39,231 nt of DNA, taken from positions 1 through 39,231 of the forward strand of contig CALJDK010000136.1 in the NCBI GenBank assembly GCA_938023735.1, written 5' to 3'. Below are positions 25,264 through 33,118 of this stretch, in pieces. Both the position numbers and the translations under genes were made by a program. Origin of the DNA: an uncultured Acidimicrobiales bacterium. Lineage in GTDB: Bacteria > Actinomycetota > Acidimicrobiia > Acidimicrobiales > SHLQ01. Position 1 is the stretch's first letter. Each line of letters opens with the position of its first letter. The notes beneath the pieces are model-generated. The model did not search any database, was not told where the DNA came from, and saw only the letters and a program-made list of their open reading frames with translations.

Positions 25264-25983
25264 ATGCCGCGACCGAAGTTTCTGCTGGCTTATGCACTCG
25301 TCCTTCACCTGGTGCTTCTGCTCTTGGTGCTTCGCATCGCGCAACCACAGTTGGGTATTTGGGGACCAGCAGGCTCGCTGTCGCAGGCCGAGATTCACTA
25401 TCGCAACATGGTCGACTACCACCAGCGAAGCGATGCTGCGCTGCCACCGGGCCGAGTGCTATTTCTGGGCGACAGCCTCACCCAAGGTCTACCGGTCACC
25501 GCCGTAACCGAACACGGTGTCAACTACGGCATCGGCTCTGACGACTCAGTCGGCCTACTTCGTCGGCTCGACAACTACGACTCGCTCAACTCGGCTCGCG
25601 GCGCCGTGGTGGCAATGGGTTCCAACGATCTCAACCGGGCCGATAATGACGAGTTCCTCGACAACTACCGGGCGGTGCTCAACGCGCTTCCTGAAGACGT
25701 GCCCGTTCTCTGTTCGGCCATCCTGCCAATCGATGAGCCGGTTCGCTCGAACTGGCTCCGGCGATCCAACGAGCGAATCCAACGGGTAAACGAACTGCTT
25801 CGTACAACCTGTGAACAACGGGGCCACGTGTTCGTCGATGCAACCTCCACCTTGGCCGACGATGCGGGAAATCTCGATGCGGCGTATCACATTGGTGATG
25901 GCCTTCATCTCAACGCCACGGGCAACGCTCTGTGGATCGCCGAACTCCAGACCGCCCTTCGCGAACTGGGTATTGCGGACTAG
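25264..25983 (+). CDS. SGNH/GDSL hydrolase, membrane-anchored
   Basis: A 239-residue serine hydrolase. An N-terminal hydrophobic helix (about 6-24) is a signal anchor. Block I is LGDSLTQG with catalytic S71, block III is GSNDLN, and block V is GDGLHLN with D212 and H215 completing the triad. SGNH enzymes remove acyl or acetyl groups from lipids or glycans; the anchor puts this one at the outer membrane face. AGGAGA lies 7 nt upstream of the ATG at 25264, which settles the start. Confidence 0.9.
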   Translation: MPRPKFLLAYALVLHLVLLLLVLRIAQPQLGIWGPAGSLSQAEIHYRNMVDYHQRSDAALPPGRVLFLGDSLTQGLPVTAVTEHGVNYGIGSDDSVGLLRRLDNYDSLNSARGAVVAMGSNDLNRADNDEFLDNYRAVLNALPEDVPVLCSAILPIDEPVRSNWLRRSNERIQRVNELLRTTCEQRGHVFVDATSTLADDAGNLDAAYHIGDGLHLNATGNALWIAELQTALRELGIAD

Positions 25984-26065
25984 GAAACCCGGCTCGCCTG
26001 CGGATATGCCAAATCCTTGCGGAAGAAAAGGGAATGATTGGGCGGCTTTATGAGTTCTTTATTGC

Positions 26066-26458
26066 ATGGCAACACTTGATATCACCAAAGAGAACTTTGA
26101 AGACACCATCACCAAGGACGGCGTAGTACTCGTCGATTTCTGGGCCTCGTGGTGCGGACCATGCAAGTCGTTCGCCCCGGTCTTCGAAGAAACCTCCAAC
26201 GAAAACCCCGACGCAATCTTTGCCAAGGTCGACACCGAAGCCGAGCAGGAGCTGGCAGGCGAACTGGGCATCCAGTCCATCCCCACCATCATGATCTTCC
26301 GCGATGGCATTCAGGTGTTCTCCCAGCCCGGAGCACTTCCCAAGGACTCGCTTGACGACCTTCTCAAGCAGGTCAACGAGCTCGACATGGATGAAGTTCG
26401 CAAAGAGGTCGAACAGCACGCCGCCGATCACGAACACGGCCCGAGCTGTAACCACTAG
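26066..26458 (+). CDS. trxA: Thioredoxin with His-rich C-terminal tail
   Basis: A 130-residue cytosolic thioredoxin. DFWASWCGPCKSFAP carries the active cysteines C30 and C33, and the cis-proline region is IQSIPTIMIFRDG. The fold normally ends near residue 105; here about 20 extra residues follow, ending in AADHEHGPSCNH with four histidines and a cysteine, a possible metal-binding tail. It is the canonical CGPC counterpart to the two TlpA-like lipoproteins in this window. A perfect hairpin terminator follows the stop. Confidence 0.93.
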   Translation: MATLDITKENFEDTITKDGVVLVDFWASWCGPCKSFAPVFEETSNENPDAIFAKVDTEAEQELAGELGIQSIPTIMIFRDGIQVFSQPGALPKDSLDDLLKQVNELDMDEVRKEVEQHAADHEHGPSCNH

Positions 26459-26497
26459 ATAATCCCGACACGGTCCCCCAACCCAACTCGTTCCAGC

Positions 26498-26538
26498 CAG
26501 TAGTTCCCAGGCCTTCGGGTCTGGGAACTACTGTTTTT
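26498..26538 (+). terminator. Rho-independent terminator after the thioredoxin gene
   Basis: A perfect 13-bp stem CAGTAGTTCCCAG (26498-26510) / CTGGGAACTACTG (26521-26533) with a 10-nt loop (GCCTTCGGGT) is followed by TTTTT at 26534-26538. This is the clearest intrinsic terminator in the window. The next gene's ATG starts only 3 nt after the T-run. Confidence 0.93.
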
Positions 26539-26541
26539 CCT

Positions 26542-27294
26542 ATGCAGCTCTTCGAGTCTCAACCCGGACACGCCCTAGTTATCGGCGGAACCGGTGGCGT
26601 CGGACAAGCCACGGTGCGACAACTCTGTGCGGAAGGCGTATCGGTTATCTTCACGTACCGATCATCTGGCGACGCGGCTCAAGAGCTTGCGAACGAGTGT
26701 GAATCATCCTCGCCAGTTCAGCTGGATACCTCCGACCCCAAGGCATGCGTTGCCGTGGTCGAGTCGGCTGGAGCAGATGGTCTTCACACGCTCGTGTACG
26801 CCGCCGGACCTCAGGTTCCACAGATTCACCTGAGTCGAGTGTCGGCGGCCGAGTTTGGTGCCGCTGTTGACGCCGAGGTGAAGGGTTTCTTTCATGTGGC
26901 GCACGCTGCGCTTCCGCATCTTCGGGAAGGTGGGGGATCAATCGTCGCAGTAACCAGCGCCGCCACCGACCGCTATGCCGTGCGAGACGGGCTTTCGGCT
27001 GGCCCAAAGTCGGCGGTGGAAGCCTTGGTCCGCGGCATCGCTGCTGAGGAAGGGCGCTTTGGTGTTCGCGCCAACAGCGTTGGTCCGGGCATGCTCAGCG
27101 ACGGCATGGCCGCGACCCTCATGGCCGAAGGCCACTACGACGAGCACGCCCTTGAGGTGGCCACCAACAACATCGCCCTACGACGGTTTGGCACCTGCGA
27201 CGACGTGGCATCGGCCATCTGCTTCTTGGCGTCAGACCGAGCCAACTACATCTCGGGTCAATCCCTCAACGTCGACGGCGGCTACGCAATCTAG
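26542..27294 (+). CDS. SDR-family oxidoreductase with altered active site
   Basis: A 250-residue Rossmann-fold protein. The cofactor loop is GGTGGVG (15-21), AAGP (about 87-90) replaces NNAG, and TSAAT supplies the serine region. The lysine is K156, but the residue four before it is Ser (SAGPK) instead of the catalytic Tyr, so normal SDR catalysis is doubtful unless Y145 substitutes. The C-terminus (RANYISGQSLNVDGG) is typical. ATG 26542 lies directly behind a strong terminator with no room for a ribosome site, which suggests a leaderless message or a start further in. It is convergent with the gcvT-like gene across a pair of hairpin repeats. Confidence 0.82.
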   Translation: MQLFESQPGHALVIGGTGGVGQATVRQLCAEGVSVIFTYRSSGDAAQELANECESSSPVQLDTSDPKACVAVVESAGADGLHTLVYAAGPQVPQIHLSRVSAAEFGAAVDAEVKGFFHVAHAALPHLREGGGSIVAVTSAATDRYAVRDGLSAGPKSAVEALVRGIAAEEGRFGVRANSVGPGMLSDGMAATLMAEGHYDEHALEVATNNIALRRFGTCDDVASAICFLASDRANYISGQSLNVDGGYAI

Positions 27295-27307
27295 ACCGGC
27301 CAACAAC

Positions 27308-27377
27308 GCGACACTCGTGTCTGACACCTGTGTCGCCGTTTTGCTTTCGCGACACTCGTGTCTGACACCTGTGTCGC
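27308..27377. repeat. Pair of 29-bp quasi-palindromes, 41-bp period
   Basis: Two identical 29-bp units run at 27308-27336 and 27349-27377. Each has outer arms GCGACAC / GTGTCGC and an inner GTGTCTGACAC hairpin. The spacing (41 bp start to start) equals that of the 4247-4320 pair, and both families have arms that open with AACG or close with CGTT. They fill the gap between the convergent SDR and gcvT-like stops, the second unit ending 1 nt before the gcvT stop, so they could serve as a bidirectional terminator. GTTTTG follows the first unit on the plus strand. Confidence 0.82.
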
Positions 27378-27378
27378 G

Positions 27379-28485
27379 TTAGCGTTTGTAGTTGGGGATT
27401 ACGAAGGGTAGGTCGGCGACGTGGCAGGGGACTCGCTTGCCGCGGACGTCGGCTTCGAGTTGGGTACCGACAATCGAGGCTGCAGCCGACACGTAACCCA
27501 TTGCCACCGGCCCATCGACCGAAGCGCCAAAACCGCCGCTGGTAACCACGCCGACATGTTCACCATCGGTGTTGTACAACTCGTTGCCGGGACGGATCGG
27601 CCGACGCTGAGCAGTACCGATACCCACTCGGCTGCGCGTGGCGCCGTCAGCCTGTTGCTGCGCCACCACATCGGCGCCGGGATAGTCGCCCGCTTCGCGG
27701 CGGCGCTTTGGAACGGCCCACATGAGCCCTGCTTCGACCGGGGTTGTGGTGTCGTCGATGTCGCTGCCGTATAGACACAACCCGGCTTCGAGTCGGAGAC
27801 TGTCGCGAGCAGCAAGGCCAGCGAGTTCAACGCGATCGTCGGCGAGAAGTGTCTCGGTGATACTCACCACCACGTCTGCAGGGAGCGCCAACTCGAAACC
27901 ATCTTCGCCGGTGTAGCCACTACGAGTGATTCGGATATCGGAACTTCCAGCCAACGAGACGACACTGCCGGTCATGAAACCTAATTCAGCGACATCGGCG
28001 CCATGGTCGACGAGCACCGCCTCAGACATTGGCCCCTGAAGTGCGATGAGGTGCAAATCGTCGCGTTCGATGACTTCGACGCCGGTGAGCGTTTGCAGAT
28101 GGGCAACATCGTGCTCAACTCGAGATGCGTTGACCACCACACTTACGAGACCACCCGGCATGGCCCATGCGATGAGATCGTCGAGGATTCCGCCTTGATC
28201 GTTGGTGAAGAAGGTGTAGCGGAGCTTGTTCTGGGCAAGGGTTGTAATGCCGCCAGGAACCAAGGTTTCGAGCGCCTGTGCTGGATTCTCGCCGACGAGG
28301 TCGACGACCCGCATATGTGACACATCGAAGATCGAGGACGAGCTACGCGTGTGGAGATGCTCGGCAATGGCCCCCTGCTCGTCGTAGAACAACGGCATCG
28401 AATAGCCGGCGAATGGCCCAAATTTCGCGCCGTTCTCGGCGTGGAGTGCGTGAAGAAGTGTGGTTCGGTCAGCTGTGTCAGTCAT
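27379..28485 (-). CDS. gcvT: GcvT-like aminomethyltransferase / folate-binding protein
   Basis: A 368-residue member of the glycine cleavage T-protein family. FGPFAGYSMPLFYDEQGAI near the N-terminus, FDVSHMRVVDL, NASRVEHD, RSGYTGEDGFEL and GLAARDSLRLEAGL are family motifs in the expected order. T-protein transfers a methylene unit to tetrahydrofolate; relatives handle other methyl or aminomethyl donors, and no gcvH or gcvP is present here. It is the last gene of the formate dehydrogenase operon, with its ATG (28485) overlapping the upstream stop by 8 bp, which suggests a role in C1/folate chemistry beside formate. Upstream in-frame ATGs (to 28515) are possible starts. Confidence 0.85.
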   Translation of the reverse strand: MTDTADRTTLLHALHAENGAKFGPFAGYSMPLFYDEQGAIAEHLHTRSSSSIFDVSHMRVVDLVGENPAQALETLVPGGITTLAQNKLRYTFFTNDQGGILDDLIAWAMPGGLVSVVVNASRVEHDVAHLQTLTGVEVIERDDLHLIALQGPMSEAVLVDHGADVAELGFMTGSVVSLAGSSDIRITRSGYTGEDGFELALPADVVVSITETLLADDRVELAGLAARDSLRLEAGLCLYGSDIDDTTTPVEAGLMWAVPKRRREAGDYPGADVVAQQQADGATRSRVGIGTAQRRPIRPGNELYNTDGEHVGVVTSGGFGASVDGPVAMGYVSAAASIVGTQLEADVRGKRVPCHVADLPFVIPNYKR

Positions 28486-29326
28486 CAGAATCGCCATGGA
28501 CATACTGCCATCCAAAGCGGCCCTTGATGCACAGGTTTCCCCAGGTGACCGAATGGTCGTCCGGAGACGTGACCTTCACAATTCGCTCGTCCTGGGTGTG
28601 AAGCTCAAGGTTGCATCCAACACCGCAATACGAACAAATAGTGGTGGTAACCGACTGATCTTCGGGACGCCAGTTCTCGGCTTCTCGTAGGTCGAACTCG
28701 GTCTTGAACTGCAACGCATTGGTAGGACACACCGCAACGCAGTTTCCGCAGTACACACACGCTGAATCGGGCAACGTGACGTCGAATTCGGTAGCGATGC
28801 GTGCCCCGAATCCTCGTCCGGACATCGAGATGGCGTAGGTGTGCTGGGCATCGTCACCACAGGCCGATACGCACTTGTAGCAAAGCACGCATTTGTCGTA
28901 GTCGCGGACGTACAGATCGTCCTGGATCTTGACGTCTTCGTTCATCCGTTCGGGGTTGTCGTACCGATCGGGTTGGGCGCCGTACTTGGCGCTCCACTCG
29001 TTGAGTTCGTCGGCTTGGCTCAGGTCGACACCAGAGCCAAGAAACTCAAGCACCATCTTGCGGCTGTGGTTTACCCGTTCGGAGTCGGTGCTGACCACCA
29101 TGCCTTCCTCGGCGGGGCGTGAGCACGACGGAACCAACGTACGAGAGCCTTCAAGCTCCACCACACAGACGCGGCATGCATTTACCGGAGTAAGCGTTGG
29201 TCCATAGCAGATCGTCGGCGTGTCGATGCCGGCCGCAGTGCAGGCGTCGAGAATCGTTGCCCCTTCCGGGACCGACACATCGTTGCCGTCGACCGAGATG
29301 GTGACGGCCGTTTCGGTAACGGTCAT
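28478..29326 (-). CDS. Formate dehydrogenase alpha subunit, iron-sulfur half (split FdhA, N-terminal part)
   Basis: A 282-residue protein equal to the N-terminal third of NAD-linked FdhA. A [2Fe-2S] ferredoxin domain has C40, C51, C54 and C68. Two [4Fe-4S] motifs follow (C146, C149, C152, C156 and C190, C193, C196, C200), and then the molybdopterin-subunit cluster CSYCGVGC with NLCIKG (C231, C234, C238, C266, with conserved Lys268). It stops just after GRFGWQYVH, where a normal FdhA continues into the catalytic domain; that domain is the separate gene at 31070-33004. The His-Cys3 cluster site usual between ferredoxin and [4Fe-4S] domains has no cysteines here. ATG overlaps the NuoE-NuoF stop (ATGA). 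Confidence 0.85.
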   Translation of the reverse strand: MTVTETAVTISVDGNDVSVPEGATILDACTAAGIDTPTICYGPTLTPVNACRVCVVELEGSRTLVPSCSRPAEEGMVVSTDSERVNHSRKMVLEFLGSGVDLSQADELNEWSAKYGAQPDRYDNPERMNEDVKIQDDLYVRDYDKCVLCYKCVSACGDDAQHTYAISMSGRGFGARIATEFDVTLPDSACVYCGNCVAVCPTNALQFKTEFDLREAENWRPEDQSVTTTICSYCGVGCNLELHTQDERIVKVTSPDDHSVTWGNLCIKGRFGWQYVHGDSDD

Positions 29327-31065
29327 TGATTGGCTCCAATCAAGCCCAGAGCCAGAGCGCTCTTGATGGCCGATGCGGCGGTATGGCCGAGGCCACAGAT
29401 CGATGCGTCGGCCATTACTTGCACCATGTCTTCGTGAAGTTCGCGTTTGTCGGCGGGCATTGGTCTGTCGCCGATGGCGACGATCATCTCGTGCTGGCGG
29501 ATCGCGCCAACCCGGCACGGAACGCACTGACCGCAGGATTCGTTCTTGAAGAACTCGGCGATACGTTGGCAAACGTCGGCCATGTCATCGTCGTCGTTGA
29601 ACACCATCACCACACCCGAGCCCAGCGTGGTGCCGGCCTCGCGGGTGGCTTCGAGGGTGAGCGGCAGATCCATCGAGTCGGCGGTTACGAAACTCCCGGC
29701 CGCTCCGCCGAGCAGGACTGCCTGCACCTGGCCCGATGCTCCTCCGGCGCTCTCGATGATCTCGCCAAGCGTGGCGCCAAAGGCGTGCTCGTACAGGCCA
29801 GGGGTTGCTACTCGGCCCGACACACAGAACAACCGCGTACCCGGCGACCCATCGGTACCAACCGACCGGTAGGCCTCGGCCCCATCAAGAACGATGGGCA
29901 GGATGTTGAGCAGAGTTTCGGGGTTGTTGATAACCGTCGGCTGGTCGAACAATCCGTTGGTGGTTGGGAACGGCGGCTTGTTGCGCGGTTCGCCACGGAA
30001 TCCTTCGAGCGAGTTGAACAGTGCGGTTTCTTCGCCACAGATATAGGCGCCCGCACCCCGACGAACCTCGAGGTGAAAAGCCTTGCCGGTTCCGGCAACA
30101 TCATCGCCAAGAAGTCCGGCGTCGCGGGCTTGGGCGATGGCGTTTTCGAGTCGGCCGGTGGCCTGGGGATACTCGCCTCGGATGTAGATCCAGCCGTTGG
30201 TGGCGCCGGTGGTAACCGCGGCGATCGTCATCGCCTCGACCAATGCGAACGGATCGTTCTCCATCACCAGGCGATCTTTGAACGTGCCCGGTTCGCTCTC
30301 GTCGCAGTTGGCAACGATGTGTTTCTCGTCGCCTTCGGCGTCGCGCACCGCGGTCCATTTGATGCCGGTGGGGAATGCGGCACCGCCACGGCCTGACAAA
30401 CCGGAATCGGTGATGGCAGCGAGAACTTCGTCGGCACCCATGTCGATAGCCTTGGTGAGCGCTTCGTAGCCACCGTGTTCGCGGTACGACTCGAGACTCG
30501 TCGGATCGACAACGCCAACCCGCTTCAGAAGACGGAGACCTTCGTCGCCCGCCTGAGGAAGCTCAAAGGGGTCATCGTCGGCGGGCACCAAATCAGGCTT
30601 CTTGCGACCCTGGATGAACACCGCCGGTGGCCGTTCGCATTGACCCAGGCAAGGGCTGCGATGCACGTGCTTTCCCTCGCGTTCGAGCGAAGCGATGAGG
30701 TCGTCGGCGCCATCGATACGACAGGCCGCGTCGATGCAGACATGGACGACATCGTCATCGTGGCCCGGTTCGGTATCGACCCGGAACATCTCATAGAAGC
30801 TGGCGACGCCATAGGACTCAGCGGGAGGAACCTGAAGTACCTCCGACACGTAGTTGAGACCGCCCGGGCTGATCCAGCCCGACTCTTTCTGTAGAGCGTG
30901 GAGCGCCGGAAGGAGCAGATGGCGAAGTCCGCGGCGACGACTGGCGCCGCCACGCACAACCCGTTCGCCTTCCAGGCTGAGCCCGCTGTTCTCGCCAAGA
31001 GCGAGATCGACGGCAGCCTTTTCGCCGTCTGTAGCGACAGCATCGGTGAAATGAAGATCGGCCAC
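29323..31065 (-). CDS. NuoE-NuoF fusion, NAD-reducing diaphorase subunit of formate dehydrogenase
   Basis: A 580-residue fusion. Residues about 40-160 are a NuoE-type [2Fe-2S] domain with C110, C115, C139 and C143. Residues about 200-580 are NuoF: GLSGRGGAAFPTGIKW binds NADH, ANCDESEPGTFKDR binds FMN, GAGAYICGEETAL follows, and the [4Fe-4S] ligands are C511, C514, C517 (ESCGQCVPC) and C557 (SICGLG). It would pass electrons from the formate-oxidising subunit through FMN to NAD. The GTG at 31065 begins 4 nt after the stop of the catalytic subunit; its stop overlaps the iron-sulfur subunit start. Longer in-frame starts lie inside the upstream gene. Confidence 0.9.
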   Translation of the reverse strand: MADLHFTDAVATDGEKAAVDLALGENSGLSLEGERVVRGGASRRRGLRHLLLPALHALQKESGWISPGGLNYVSEVLQVPPAESYGVASFYEMFRVDTEPGHDDDVVHVCIDAACRIDGADDLIASLEREGKHVHRSPCLGQCERPPAVFIQGRKKPDLVPADDDPFELPQAGDEGLRLLKRVGVVDPTSLESYREHGGYEALTKAIDMGADEVLAAITDSGLSGRGGAAFPTGIKWTAVRDAEGDEKHIVANCDESEPGTFKDRLVMENDPFALVEAMTIAAVTTGATNGWIYIRGEYPQATGRLENAIAQARDAGLLGDDVAGTGKAFHLEVRRGAGAYICGEETALFNSLEGFRGEPRNKPPFPTTNGLFDQPTVINNPETLLNILPIVLDGAEAYRSVGTDGSPGTRLFCVSGRVATPGLYEHAFGATLGEIIESAGGASGQVQAVLLGGAAGSFVTADSMDLPLTLEATREAGTTLGSGVVMVFNDDDDMADVCQRIAEFFKNESCGQCVPCRVGAIRQHEMIVAIGDRPMPADKRELHEDMVQVMADASICGLGHTAASAIKSALALGLIGANQ

Positions 31066-31069
31066 TGAG

Positions 31070-33004
31070 CTAGGCCCCCGCAGCGACGAGCGGCTCGACC
31101 CGAATCGAGGCAGCCTTGAACTCGGCGGTTCCCGACTTCTTGTCCCATGCGTCGCTGGTGAGCACGTTGGCGTCGACCAGATCGGGGAAGTGGAACGTCG
31201 TGAAGGTAAGTCCCTCGACCAGGGAGTCGTCGATACGAATACGCATCTCCACCGAGCCGCGGGGCGACGACACCTTGGCCATATCGCCATCGCTCAGCCC
31301 AAGGCGAGCAGCGTCGGCATGATGCATATCGAGCGCATCGCCGTAACGGATCGGCGAACTGAAGCCACCCGATTGCACACCGGTGTTGTAGCTATCGAGC
31401 GCGCGACCCGTGGTGAGTCGCAGCGGGAACTCTTCGGTGAGTTCTTCCTTTGGTCCCTGATGGACGACCGGGATAAACGGCGCTGGCTCGCGGCCCTCAA
31501 GATCGTCGGCGTAGAGCCAACCATGAAGGAACGGAGAACCCGGATGATCGAGCGCAGGGCACGGCCACTGCAAACCACCGGTCTCTTCAAGGCGATCCCA
31601 CGACATACCCAAGTGCATCGGCGAAAGTGAGCGAAGCTCGTCCCAAAGTTGCTCGGGGTCGGGGGTGCCCCAGTCGTGCCCCATGCGGGCGGCCAGGTCA
31701 AACATGATGTCGACATCGTGGCGAGCCTCACCCGGAGGTGGCACGGCGGCGCGAACGCGCTGCACGCGTCGCTCCGACGACGTAACGGTTCCGTCGGACT
31801 CGGCCCAAGCGACCGACGCCGGCAGTACAACGTCAGCCATCTCGGCCGTGCGGGTCATGAAGATGTCCTGCACCACAAGCAGGTCAAGACCCGACAAGAG
31901 CTTGCGAGCATGAAGAATATCGGCCTCGGAATCGGCCGGGTTCTCGCCCAGCACGTACGCGGCTTTGATCTCGCCACGTTCCATTGCCTCAAACATCAAG
32001 GTGAGGTGCTTGCCGGGAACCGGGTTGAGATCGACCCCGTACACCTTTTCGAACTTGCCGCGCGAAGCATCGTCGTCGATGTTCTGGAAACCGGGAAGCT
32101 TGTTGGGCAGCGAACCCATATCGCCACCACCCTGCACATTGTTTTGTCCGCGAAGTGGAACCAGGCCACTCCCCCACTTGCCGATATGGCCGGTGAGCAG
32201 CGCCAAACTGCAAAGCGCCAACACGTTGTCGACCGCGTTGTGATGCTCGGTAATGCCCAAGGTCCAAAGAATCTGAGCGGTTTCGGCCTTGGCGTAATCG
32301 TGAGCCAGTTCGCGAATGTTCTCGGCCGGAAGCCCGGTGAGTTGGCTCGTGAACTCGAGCGTGTAGGGCTCGACGTTTTCTTTATAGGCCTCGAACCCTT
32401 GCGACGAATGCTTGATGAAATCGTCGTTCGCCAGCCCGGCGGCGATGATCTCGCGGCCAATACCGTTGGCCAACGCAACATCGCTTCCAAGGTTCAGACC
32501 AAGCCACACGTCGGCGAACTTGGCTGACGAGGTGCGCCGAGGATCGACGGCATACATCTTGGCGCCGTTGTCGATGCCCTTGAGCAGGTGATGAAAGAAG
32601 ATGGGGTGTGCGTTGCGGGCGTTCGAACCCCACAGCACGATGAGATCGGTTTCCTCAATCTCGGTGTAGGACGACGTTCCGCCACCTGCACCAAATACTG
32701 TCGCCAGACCGACGACCGAAGGAGCGTGTCAAGTTCGGTTACAGGAGTCGATGTTGTTCGACCCCAACACAACCCGAGAGAACTTCTGCGCCACATAGTT
32801 CATCTCGTTCGTTGCCTTCGAGCAACTGAACATCGCGAACCCGTCGGGCCCAACCTCGTCCTTCACCTTCGTGAAACCCTCGGCCACCCGGCTAAGCGCT
32901 TCATCCCAGGATGCGGGACGAAGCTCACCGTTTTCGCGCACCATTGGTGTGGTGAGCCTCTTCTTGGGGAGGAACTGCTTTGTTCCCCACTTCGACTTCG
33001 ACAC
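31070..33004 (-). CDS. Formate dehydrogenase alpha subunit, catalytic half, selenoprotein (Sec92)
   Basis: A 644-residue molybdopterin oxidoreductase read through an in-frame TGA at 32731-32729. It begins SKSKWGTKQFLPKKRLTTP, has the family run SRVVLGSNNIDSCNRT, then TGA, then HAPSVVGLATVFGAGGG and IVLWGSNARNAHPIFFHHL. E. coli FdhF has CARVUHGPSVAG here, so TGA falls exactly on the selenocysteine that ligates molybdenum or tungsten. The C-terminal dinucleotide-binding domain (PLRLTTGRALDSYNTG) is complete. The N-terminal [4Fe-4S] segment is missing and is carried by the separate gene at 28478. I chose GTG 33004 because AGAGGGG lies 5 nt upstream; a GTG at 33031 is further up. First gene of the operon with NuoE-NuoF, the iron-sulfur half and gcvT. 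Confidence 0.9.
32700..32731 (-). promoter_or_regulatory. UGA (Sec) codon and SECIS hairpin of the formate dehydrogenase
   Basis: On the minus strand TGA (32731-32729) is followed by 18 nt and then the loop GGTCT (32710-32706), closed by the six-pair stem GTCGTC (32716-32711) / GGCGAC (32705-32700), with one G-U pair. As recalled, the E. coli fdhF SECIS has the same GGUCU loop and the same 18-nt distance. This is strong support for SelB-dependent decoding. Confidence 0.85.
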
Positions 33005-33118
33005 GTCGACCCCTCTGTAGTTGCTAACCACTTCAGTCTAGGTTCCTAAGGGTCCGAAGGAGGACCGCGAACCAGCAATGGTTCCCGCCAGTTGGAACAG
33101 CCGATTTCGGCCGAACTT

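Noticed and set aside
27308..27377. CRISPR array
   Set aside because: Only two repeats with a 12-nt spacer, each repeat is a strong hairpin with a partner family elsewhere, and no cas genes are present.
27379..28485. Glycine cleavage operon
   Set aside because: Only the T-protein-like gene is present; no gcvH, gcvP or glycine riboswitch lies nearby, and the gene overlaps the formate dehydrogenase operon instead.
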